Shown: positions 1 through 6,918 of the stretch, piece after piece
Layout of the letters: every line of letters starts with the position of its first letter
Position numbering within the stretch: the stretch's first letter is position 1
The notes under the pieces: model-generated
Databases searched by the model: none
What the model was told of the DNA's origin: nothing
Seen by the model: the letters and a program-made list of their open reading frames with translations, nothing else
Source of the DNA: Verrucomicrobiota bacterium
Lineage (GTDB): Bacteria > Verrucomicrobiota > Verrucomicrobiia > Limisphaerales > AV2
Assembly (NCBI GenBank): GCA_003218935.1
Contig: QHPA01000213.1
Location: 1 to 7,675 of the forward strand
DNA length: 7,675 bases
Direction of reading: 5' to 3'
Position numbers and translations under genes: made by a program

Positions 1-127
1 CGGTGACGGTTGGAGCAAAGAATGGCAATGAAGTGACCATCGCCGCCGGATTGAGCGGCGGTGAACAAGTAGTGATCGAGGGGCCGGCCGATCTGGCGGA
101 GGGGGCCCGAGTATCGGAGGTAAAAAA

Positions 128-131
<4 letters not shown>
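1..131 (+). CDS. C-terminal end of a periplasmic efflux adaptor (HlyD/MacA-like membrane fusion protein), partial
   Basis: Only the last 42 codons are present, read from position 3 and ending at the TGA at 129-131; the gene starts upstream of the window. The tail has the pattern GLSGGEQVVIEGPADLAEGA followed by a short charged end. This matches the usual C-terminal membrane-proximal beta domain of RND/MacA-type adaptors (GL..G..VV..G...L..G..V). Such proteins sit in the periplasm, anchored to the inner membrane, and link an inner-membrane transporter to an outer-membrane channel. The stop codon overlaps the start of the ABC ATPase gene (ATGA at 128-131), so the two are translationally coupled, and that neighbour supports the family call. 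The N-terminal anchor, hairpin and lipoyl domains cannot be seen. Confidence is fairly good for the family and none for the substrate. Confidence 0.75.
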
Positions 132-822
<691 letters not shown>

Positions 823-826
<4 letters not shown>

Positions 827-1986
827 AATTTCTCTTCCTCATCTGGAGCAACCTGAAGCGAAAGAAACTGCGGACGATCCTGACGCTGTTGTCGGTCCTG
901 GTCGCGTTTGTCTTGTTCAGTTTGTTAAGCGCGCTCAAGCTCGCGCTCGCCGGCGGCGTGGTTATGGCCGACGCCAACCGTTTGATCGTGCGTCATCGCG
1001 TCTCGTTTATCCAGCCTCTGCCGTACGCCTATATGGTGCGGATGGCCCGGATCCCCGGGGTTTCCGCGATCTCCCACACAACATGGTTTGGTGGCATCTA
1101 CCAGGATCCCAAGAATCAGTTTGGCACCTTTCCCGTCGAGCCTGACTTGTTTCTGCCGATGAACCCCGAAATCATCCTGCCGCAAAGCCAGAAGGAAGCG
1201 TGGCTCAAGACGCGCACCGGAGCGATCGTAGGCCGGAGGTTGGCTGAACGGTTCAAATGGAAAATTGGTGATCGGGTGCCGTTGACTTCGCCCTTCGTGC
1301 AATCCAAGAGCGGTGGCGCGTGGGAGTTCGACATCGTTGGCATCTACGATGGAGCAAAAAAGACCACCGACACGTCCGGTTTCTTTTTCCGTTATGACTA
1401 CTTCGACGAAGCGCGGTCCTATGGCACGGGGCTGGTCGGCTGGTACCAGGTGAGGGTGAATGATCCCAAGCAGGCCATGGAGGTCGCCGCCGCGATTGAC
1501 GCGGAGTTCGCCAATTCACCCGCCGAAACCAAAGCGGAGACGGAAGGCGCGATGTTTCAAGGTTTCGCCCAACAGATCGGCGACATCGGGACCATTGTCA
1601 CGGCGATCCTCGGAGCCGTCTTCTTCACCATCCTGCTGGTCGCCGGCAACACCATGGCGCAGTCCGTGCGCGAACGGACTCAGGAACTGGGCGTGCTCAA
1701 GGCAGTGGGTTTTACCAACGAACTCGTGCTCGGCGTCGTCCTGGGCGAATCGCTGGTCATCAGCGTGCTGGGCGGGCTGGCGGGCCTGGCGTTCGGCTGG
1801 CTCGTGGTGACGGGACTGGGGCAGGCGGGTTTCATCCGCCAGTATTTCCCACTTTTTTTTATTCCGGAACGCGACCTGATCATCGGCGCGGTGCTGGCTC
1901 TCGCACTCGGCTTTGTGGCCGGGATTTTACCGGCGCTTCAGGCGATGCGCCTGCGCCTGGCTGAAGCGCTACGCCGGGAAGGATAA
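823..1986 (+). CDS. FtsX-like ABC transporter permease, first of two (MacB family)
   Basis: This 387-residue inner-membrane permease has the MacB/LolC/FtsX layout. One transmembrane helix lies near the N-terminus (about residues 17-40), preceded by a basic LKRKKLR stretch. A periplasmic MacB-PCD-like domain spans about 45-250, and three C-terminal helices lie at about 255-277, 303-331 and 351-372. The cytoplasmic segment [13 protein letters not shown] (285-297) is the characteristic FtsX-domain coupling region that contacts the ATPase. The C-terminus [20 protein letters not shown] is also typical, ending like many members in a P.A..A.....ALR pattern. AAGGAGA at 809-815 is a suitable ribosome site for the ATG at 823, which overlaps the ATPase stop. 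This type of permease works by mechanotransmission rather than as a classical channel, so it may drive export or lipoprotein/lipid release from the periplasm. The substrate is unknown. Confidence 0.92.
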
Positions 1987-1988
1987 AC

Positions 1989-3176
1989 ATGAATTGGCTT
2001 TCTCAAATCGCATCCGTGACATGGTTCGGAGTGTGCACCATTCCGCGCCGCAAAGGCTCGGCCATTGTCGCCACCGCCGGCATTGCCGGCGTCGTGGTGG
2101 TGTTCGTGGGAGTTCTGTCCATTGCCCAAGGATTCCGCAAGGCGGTCACGTCAACGGGCCGGGACGACATTGCGATCGTCCTGCGCGACGGGGCGAACAA
2201 CGAAATGTCCAGCGGTCTGGGGCGGGATGTGGCCCGGGTCGTCAAGGACGCTCCTGGCGTGGCGCGGGAAAATGGCGCCGCTGTGGCGTCCGCCGAACTG
2301 TTCGTGATCATTGACGTTCCCAAGCGATCCACTGGCACCGACGCCAACGTTCCCTTTCGCGGCGTGGAAGCCGCCGCGCCAACGGTGCGCGGGAACGTGA
2401 CGGTTACGCAAGGGCGCATGTTCGAGCGCGGACGCAACGAGGTCATTGCCGGCGTGGCTGCCGCCCGGGAGTTCGCCGGGCTCGACGTCGGCAAGACAAT
2501 CAAACTCGGCAAAACCGAGTGGAATGTCGTCGGTGTGTTTTCCGCCGGGGGCGGCGTGGCGGAGTCGGAACTATGGACGGACACTACAGTGCTGCAACAG
2601 GCCTACCAACGGGGTGACTCGTATCAGTCGGTTTACGCACAACTCGTGTCGCCGGACAAGTTCCAGGAATTCAAGGACGCGCTCACGTCCAATCCCCAGA
2701 TCAAGGTGAAGGTCGTGCGCCAGGCTGAGTTTTACGCCGATCAATCCACGATGACGACCAACTTCATCACGGGGATTGGAACGGTGATTGCCCTGATGAT
2801 GGCGCTGGGCGCCTTGCTGGGCGCGCTCAACACCATGTACAATGCCGTCGCATCGCGCGGGCGGGAGATCGCGACGCTGCGCGCGCTTGGCTTTGGGGCC
2901 GCGCCGGTCGTTTGCTCGGTGTTGATTGAATCCCTGGCGCTGGCGCTGACGGGCGGAGTTATCGGCGGACTGGGAGCTTATCTGGCGTTTGACGGTTATG
3001 GCGCCGCCACGATGAACTTTCAGACCTGGAGCCAGATCGCATTCGCCTTCGCCGTCACGCCAAAACTCCTCCTCAACGCCATTCTGTGGGCGGCGACCAT
3101 CGGTTTGCTGGGCGGACTTTTCCCGGCGATTCGCGCCGCGCGGTTGCCAATCGCCGCGGGACTGAGGGAGACTTGA
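1989..3176 (+). CDS. FtsX-like ABC transporter permease, second of two (MacB family)
   Basis: This 395-residue permease has the same topology as its upstream neighbour but a clearly different sequence. A helix lies at about residues 24-47, a periplasmic MacB-PCD-like domain at about 50-255, and three helices at about 258-283, 305-335 and 362-383. The coupling segment SRGREIATLRALGFGAAPV (289-307) and the C-terminal FPAIRAARLPIAAGLRET match the FtsX family. The start is placed at 1989: GGAAGGA at 1977-1983 lies five bases before it, and only two bases separate it from the previous stop. Two unlike permeases behind one ATPase suggest a heterodimer, comparable in layout to LolC/LolE, although the adjacent adaptor points to an efflux complex rather than Lol. 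It is the last gene of the operon; the next gene is about 250 bases away. Confidence 0.92.
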   Translation: MNWLSQIASVTWFGVCTIPRRKGSAIVATAGIAGVVVVFVGVLSIAQGFRKAVTSTGRDDIAIVLRDGANNEMSSGLGRDVARVVKDAPGVARENGAAVASAELFVIIDVPKRSTGTDANVPFRGVEAAAPTVRGNVTVTQGRMFERGRNEVIAGVAAAREFAGLDVGKTIKLGKTEWNVVGVFSAGGGVAESELWTDTTVLQQAYQRGDSYQSVYAQLVSPDKFQEFKDALTSNPQIKVKVVRQAEFYADQSTMTTNFITGIGTVIALMMALGALLGALNTMYNAVASRGREIATLRALGFGAAPVVCSVLIESLALALTGGVIGGLGAYLAFDGYGAATMNFQTWSQIAFAFAVTPKLLLNAILWAATIGLLGGLFPAIRAARLPIAAGLRET

Positions 3177-3228
3177 CAGAAGGCAAGGCGGGTCTGTCCG
3201 CGCTTGGGTGCCATGGACTGGTGGGGCG

Positions 3229-3311
3229 AGACTCCGTCGAGCCCTGATCTCCCAGCGATAGAAATTAGCCTGTTTTCCGCAGGAAGAACAAGTCAGGGCT
3301 CGACGGAGTCT
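3229..3311. repeat. Perfect 19-bp inverted repeat with 45-base interior
   Basis: The left arm AGACTCCGTCGAGCCCTGA (3229-3247) is the exact reverse complement of the right arm at 3293-3311, with 45 bases (3248-3292) between. It lies 52 bases after the stop of the second permease. There is no run of T after the right arm, so it is not a standard intrinsic terminator, though it could still act as an RNA stem-loop at the operon end. A small internal stem, CCTG/CAGG (3269-3272 with 3280-3283), sits in the loop. The form fits a REP-like or miniature palindromic element scattered between genes. Copy number elsewhere in the genome cannot be judged from here. Confidence 0.75.
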
Positions 3312-3380
3312 ATTTACTGCCGCCGAAGGCAAAAGGTTCACCGGCCGGCGAATTTTTGCCCGGGCCGCGACGGCGCCAAA

Positions 3381-3409
3381 TTGAGCGAACCAAATCGCTT
3401 GCTCAAAAT
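3381..3409 (+). promoter_or_regulatory. Weak candidate sigma-70-like promoter for the TPR gene, overlapping a small palindrome
   Basis: TTGAGC (3381-3386) and CAAAAT (3404-3409) are separated by 17 bases and each matches four of six consensus positions. They lie 18 bases before the start at 3428. The same stretch has a 6-bp inverted repeat TTGAGC/GCTCAA (3381-3386 with 3401-3406), which could be an operator or chance. With a GC-rich organism of uncertain phylum the consensus may not apply, so this is only a suggestion. The rest of the spacer from 3312 to 3380 shows nothing I can name. Confidence 0.2.
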
Positions 3410-3427
3410 CACGCGGCAGGATAACCA

Positions 3428-4294
3428 ATGGCCATGAAAATCTTGCCGCTCTTTTCATTTCCGCTTTATCTGGCGGTTTTTGTTCTGGCGTTCGCCGCGA
3501 AAGGCGCCGAGGTCAGCGTCGATGAGTTGTTGGAGCAGGCCGGCGTCTCCTTTGCCAAAGGAATGAGGGAAAACGCGATTGAGCTGGCGAACAATGCGAT
3601 TGAAGCGGAGCCGAAGAATGCCAGGGCCTATTACGTGCGCGGACGATTTTACGCCGAGATGCGCCAGGTTCAGAAGGCGATGAGCGATTTCAATCGGGCG
3701 TTGCTGTTCGACCCGTCGCTGGCCCTGGCCTACTACCACCGCGGAGCAGAGAACTTCATACTCGGTCACATCAAGGAGTCGGCCGGCGACTTCGACAGGT
3801 TCCTTGATCTCGCGCCCGACCAGGCGCCGAAGCTCTGGCAGCGCGGCATCGCGCTCTATTACGCCGGCCGCTACGAAGATGGCCGGCGACAGTTCGAGTT
3901 GCACCAGACGATAAACCGCAACGACGTCGAAAATGCCGTGTGGCATTTCCTCTGCGTCGCCCGCAGTTCGGGCATCGACAAGTCGCGCGCGTCGCTTTTG
4001 AAGGTGGAGAACGATCCGCGCGTGCCGATGATGCAGATCTACGCGCTCTACGCAGGCAGAGGTTCGGCTGAGGAAGTCATGAAAGCCGCCACCGCGGGCA
4101 AAGCGTCGCCGACTGAGCTGAACGAGCGGACGTTCTACGCCCATTTTTATCTCGGGCTTTACTTCGACGTGGCGGGCAACGAGAAGATGGCGCGGGAACA
4201 CATCTTCCAGGCGGCTGAGCTATTCAAGGTGGACGGCTACATGGGCGACGTGGCCCGCATCCACGCGGCATTGTTGCGGCAGCAGAGTCATTGA
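3428..4294 (+). CDS. Secreted TPR-repeat protein, NlpI-like
   Basis: This 288-residue protein has an N-terminal signal sequence: a lysine at residue 4, a hydrophobic core at about 6-23, and a plausible signal peptidase I site in AFA|AKGA. It therefore probably acts in the periplasm or outside the cell. Tandem tetratricopeptide units follow at about 33-66, 67-100, 101-134 and 135-165; the clearest are ARAYYVRGRFYAEMRQVQKA and LALAYYHRGAENFILGHIKE. A less regular middle is followed by a further TPR-like helix pair at about 235-270 (FYAHFYLGLYFDVAGNEKMA). Length, repeat spacing and the GIALYYAGRYEDG and NERTF...YLG segments resemble E. coli NlpI, an adaptor lipoprotein for peptidoglycan endopeptidases. 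Unlike NlpI there is no lipobox cysteine, so the protein should not be lipid-anchored. AGGA at 3418-3421, six bases ahead, favours the ATG at 3428 over the in-frame ATG at 3434. The role is inferred only from architecture; a general protein-protein scaffold is equally possible. Confidence 0.85.
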   Translation: MAMKILPLFSFPLYLAVFVLAFAAKGAEVSVDELLEQAGVSFAKGMRENAIELANNAIEAEPKNARAYYVRGRFYAEMRQVQKAMSDFNRALLFDPSLALAYYHRGAENFILGHIKESAGDFDRFLDLAPDQAPKLWQRGIALYYAGRYEDGRRQFELHQTINRNDVENAVWHFLCVARSSGIDKSRASLLKVENDPRVPMMQIYALYAGRGSAEEVMKAATAGKASPTELNERTFYAHFYLGLYFDVAGNEKMAREHIFQAAELFKVDGYMGDVARIHAALLRQQSH

Positions 4295-4372
4295 GCGCGT
4301 CGGGTTCAAAGGTATTTCCAATTCGCGTGCGGGCATGGCGGAAGGTGAGTTTCTCGCACTTATTCCAGGCTT

Positions 4373-4430
4373 GGGAGGGCCCGCGTGCCGCGCGCCCTCG
4401 AGTCAGGGCCGGCAACATGCCGGCCCTCCC
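4373..4430. repeat. Double-hairpin palindromic element (REP/BIME-like)
   Basis: Two compact hairpins sit side by side, six bases apart. The first pairs 4376-4385 with 4389-4398 (ten positions, one C-C mismatch at 4381/4393, loop TGC). The second is a perfect 10-bp stem, AGGGCCGGCA (4405-4414) with TGCCGGCCCT (4418-4427), loop ACA. The outer ends also pair, GGGAGGGC (4373-4380) with GCCCTCCC (4423-4430), so a single cruciform-like fold is an alternative. No T-tract follows on either strand. The location, 78 bases after the TPR gene stop, and the symmetry fit an extragenic palindromic repeat; transcript-end protection or termination is possible. Confidence 0.8.
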
Positions 4431-4440
4431 GTGAAACGTT

Positions 4441-4651
4441 CTTTTCATTCAATCCTCCGCTCAAATCTCTTTTTTCTTCGATCAGCTTTTCAATCTGGTC
4501 ATCGAGCGATGCCAGCTCGTCCGCGTCGTTGTAATATTTCTCGGCTTCACCGGCGGGCGCCGAGGGGCAAGGCGGAAATCAGCGGACCGGCGGACACCGG
4601 CCCATTCGGGTGAGGCGCATGATTTCCGGCAGGCAAAATCAAACGCGACAT
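4441..4651 (-). pseudogene. Possible short gene or gene remnant, split by a frameshift, unrecognised
   Basis: On the minus strand an ATG at 4651 opens a 34-codon reading frame (MSRLILPAGNHAP...) that stops at 4547. An overlapping frame continues with a strikingly protein-like stretch at 4548-4441, which includes EAEKYYNDADEL and LDDQIEKLIEEKRDL. This part is rich in charged residues, with spaced Leu/Ile as in an amphipathic or coiled-coil helix. Ignoring one C in the CCC run just before the TGA joins the two frames into one continuous product. Beyond 4441 the frame runs into the double-hairpin element and ends at 4360. The overall state, frameshifted and ending in a repeat, looks like gene decay, or a small gene with a sequencing error. 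I do not recognise the family. There is no clear ribosome site at 4651. It could also be chance. Confidence 0.3.
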
Positions 4652-4707
4652 GGCAGCAAACTTGCTTTTGACCGGGTTAAGCAGTAATCAATTGCGTGTC
4701 TGAAATC

Positions 4708-6918
4708 ATGCGGTGCTCCTCTTGTCTCCGGCTGTTCCTTTGGCTGGCTTTGGCGCCCGCCATAACCTGCTTCGGCGCTCCGCTCATCACCGAATTCATG
4801 GCCGCGAATGTTTCCACGCTGGCTGACGAGGACGGTGAATTTTCCGATTGGATTGAAATTCAGAATCCGGACACCACCCCGATCTCGCTGGCGGGCTACC
4901 ATCTCACGGACAACGCAGCCAACCTTGGCAAGTGGACATTTCCCGCCGTGACGCTGAACCCCGGCGCTTATCTGGTCGTTTTCGCCTCGGGGAAAAATCG
5001 CCTTGATCCGGCGGGCCGGCCGCACACGGATTTCCAACTCTCGGCGGATGGCGAGTACCTGGCGTTGGTGGCGCCGGACGGAGTGACGGTGGTCAGCGCC
5101 TTCGCGCCCTCCTACCCGCCGCAGTTCGAGAACGTATCGTTTGGTCTCGGCGAGCCAGCATCGTCCCCGGCCTGGAGTTTCTTCTCCACCCCCACTCCCG
5201 GCGCTCCCAATGCCAGCGGCACCCGCGCTGGTCCGATTTTCGGCGCGGTGGTAAAAAATCCGCCGCCCCCAGTTGCCGGTCCGTTGACCATCACCGCGAC
5301 CGTTCATCCGGCCAACGATCCGGTGGCGACGGTGAAGCTTTACTACCGCCGGATGTTTGCCGCCGAGGCCGTGGTGGCGATGACCGACGATGGCACCGGC
5401 GGCGATGCGACGGCGGGCGATGGCATCTGGACGGCGATTATTCCAGGCGCGGCGTTTGCGCGGGGGGAAATGACGCGCTGGCGATTCGTCGCCACGGACA
5501 CCACAGGCACCGAAACGAAAGAGCCGGCCTACCGCGATCCGCTCGACTCCCATCAGTATTTCGGCACGGTGACGCAGGACACCGGCGTGCAAACCGCTCT
5601 GCCGGTGTTTCACTGGTTCACCAGCAACCCCGGTGGAGCCGGCACCGACGCCGGGTCGCGCGGCGCGGTTTATTACGATGGCGAGTTTTACGACAACGTG
5701 TTGTTCAGCTTGCACGGGCAGTCCACCGCCAGCTTCCCAAAGAAGAGCTACAACATATATTTCAATCGCACTCAGCGCTTCCGCTGGAGCACGAACGCCC
5801 CGATCGAGTCCAGTATCGATCTGCTCACCAATTGGGCGGACAAATCGAAGGTGCGCCACGTGCTGGCCTACGAAGTGATGCGCGAATCTGGCGTTGCCGC
5901 GCATTTGGCCAACACGGCGCGCGTTCAACAAAACGGAATTTTTTTCAGCACGGCGGATTTCGTCGAACGCGGGAATGAGGATTACCTGGACCGCGCGGGC
6001 CTGAACAGGAACGGCGCCCTTTACAAGGTTTACGCAAACACACTGAACAAAAGCGCCGGAGACACCGGCACCTCCGGCGTGGAGAAGAAGACTCGCAAAA
6101 CCGAGAACAACAGCGATCTCCAGGCGCTGATCGATGGCCTCGCTTTAACGGGCACAGCCCTGAATAATTATCTCTACGACAACATCGACATTCCACGCTG
6201 CGTCGACCTGCTTGCCGCCAACTCGGTTATCCGGAACATCGATATGCAGCGCAAAAACTGGTATATCTACCGCGACACCGGGCGGAGCGACGAGTGGGCT
6301 ATTTTGCCGTGGGACCTCGACCTTTCGCAGGGCCGCACCTGGAACACGCAGGACACTTATTTCGACAACAGGCTCTATACCGATGGATTCGTGATCACGG
6401 GCGATGCCGTCCGATTGGTCGCTGAACTCTTCGCGGCTCCGGCCACTCGAGCCATGATTATGCGGCGCATCCGCACGTTGACCGACCGTTTCCTTCAGCC
6501 ACCGCCCGCGGCAGGAACGCCGGAAAGCGAATTGTATTATGAGCGGCGGCTCAACGAGCAGTCGGCGCTCATCGATCCGCCGGGGATCGTGCCGTCCGAC
6601 GCCCGGCGTGATTTTGAGAAATGGGGTTCCTGGCTGCAAGGCGGCGCCACCGTGTCCTACACGAATACTGATCCGGCCGTGGAAACAATGGCCGAAGCCA
6701 TCCAGCGCTGGAAGACCGAGTATCTACCCGCGCGGCGCAATTACATCTACAACACGCAGATCGCCGGCAAAGGCGGCGAAATCCCACAACCACAAACGGC
6801 CAGTTCGACCTACAATTACACACCGCTGATCGTCGCGGCAATACCGCCGCGTGGATCAGTGGCGCCACGGGCGTCGGCTACGAGCGTGACACCGGTTATG
6901 GATCGCTCATCGGCCTGA
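4708..6918 (+). CDS. Secreted LTD / CotH kinase-like modular protein, upstream part (frame broken near 6840)
   Basis: The protein begins with a probable signal peptide (MRCSSCLRLFLWLALAPA). A lamin-tail domain follows at about residues 25-148, with the typical PLITEFMAANVSTLADEDGE opening, SDWIEIQNP and GYHLTDN. A beta-sandwich domain lies at about 176-289, then a CotH-like domain at about 320-680. CotH hallmarks are LHGQSTASFPKKSYNIYF near 335-352, DKSKVRHVLAYEVM near 378-391, LYKVY near 438, and AILPWDLDLSQG near 531-542 with the paired aspartates D536 and D538. In B. subtilis, CotH is an atypical kinase that phosphorylates spore coat proteins; secreted LTD-CotH proteins of other phyla have no settled role, and surface attachment or structural functions are only suggested. 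The ATG at 4708 is preferred over the GTG at 4696 because it gives a tidier signal peptide; neither has a clear ribosome site. Family-like sequence ends near LIVAA (6840). The last 26 codons to 6918 are Pro/Arg/Ser-rich out-of-frame text. Confidence 0.88.
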   Translation: MRCSSCLRLFLWLALAPAITCFGAPLITEFMAANVSTLADEDGEFSDWIEIQNPDTTPISLAGYHLTDNAANLGKWTFPAVTLNPGAYLVVFASGKNRLDPAGRPHTDFQLSADGEYLALVAPDGVTVVSAFAPSYPPQFENVSFGLGEPASSPAWSFFSTPTPGAPNASGTRAGPIFGAVVKNPPPPVAGPLTITATVHPANDPVATVKLYYRRMFAAEAVVAMTDDGTGGDATAGDGIWTAIIPGAAFARGEMTRWRFVATDTTGTETKEPAYRDPLDSHQYFGTVTQDTGVQTALPVFHWFTSNPGGAGTDAGSRGAVYYDGEFYDNVLFSLHGQSTASFPKKSYNIYFNRTQRFRWSTNAPIESSIDLLTNWADKSKVRHVLAYEVMRESGVAAHLANTARVQQNGIFFSTADFVERGNEDYLDRAGLNRNGALYKVYANTLNKSAGDTGTSGVEKKTRKTENNSDLQALIDGLALTGTALNNYLYDNIDIPRCVDLLAANSVIRNIDMQRKNWYIYRDTGRSDEWAILPWDLDLSQGRTWNTQDTYFDNRLYTDGFVITGDAVRLVAELFAAPATRAMIMRRIRTLTDRFLQPPPAAGTPESELYYERRLNEQSALIDPPGIVPSDARRDFEKWGSWLQGGATVSYTNTDPAVETMAEAIQRWKTEYLPARRNYIYNTQIAGKGGEIPQPQTASSTYNYTPLIVAAIPPRGSVAPRASATSVTPVMDRSSA

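Larger units (their letters stand above)
4295..4707. other. Spacer between the TPR gene and the CotH/LTD gene
   Basis: This roughly 410-base gap has no convincing + strand gene. It contains the double-hairpin repeat and the minus-strand coding-like stretch described separately. A 92-codon + strand frame at 4335-4613 runs through the hairpins, is rich in Arg, Pro and Ser, and looks like chance. A 12-base near-palindrome AGCAAACTTGCT at 4655-4666 lies ahead of the next gene and might be an operator. No promoter pair with good spacing was found for the gene at 4708. Confidence 0.6.

Noticed and set aside
3229..3311. Inverted repeat as a Rho-independent terminator
   Set aside because: The loop is 45 bases and no T-tract follows the right arm, so the standard form is not met.
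3204..3437. 77-codon + strand reading frame across the 3177-3427 spacer
   Set aside because: It runs through the 19-bp inverted repeat, overlaps the start of the TPR gene, has no ribosome site and resembles no protein family; most likely chance.
2571..3458. 295-codon minus-strand open frame opposite the second permease
   Set aside because: Arg/Gln-rich with no motifs, and antisense to a clear FtsX-like permease; a shadow frame.
4224..4448. 74-codon minus-strand frame with a good GGAGG before its ATG
   Set aside because: After a few residues it consists of the hairpin repeat and then antisense of the TPR gene, so it cannot be an intact gene; the start signal is noted in the finding on the spacer.
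4335..4613. 92-codon + strand reading frame in the second spacer
   Set aside because: It passes through both hairpins and is Arg/Pro/Ser-rich with no domain; the opposite strand reads more like protein.
4662..4690. TTGCTT ... TAATCA as a promoter for the CotH/LTD gene
   Set aside because: Spacing is acceptable but the -10 box matches poorly; not enough to annotate.
4708..4776. Lipoprotein signal at the cysteine in PAITC of the CotH/LTD protein
   Set aside because: The residues before the cysteine (A-I-T) do not fit a lipobox, which needs a small residue such as Gly, Ala or Ser at -1; an ordinary secretion signal is more likely.
4639..5931. 430-codon minus-strand open frame opposite the CotH/LTD gene
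   Set aside because: The + strand gives recognisable LTD and CotH domains; the minus frame is His/Arg/Gly-rich and is a shadow produced by GC-rich third positions.
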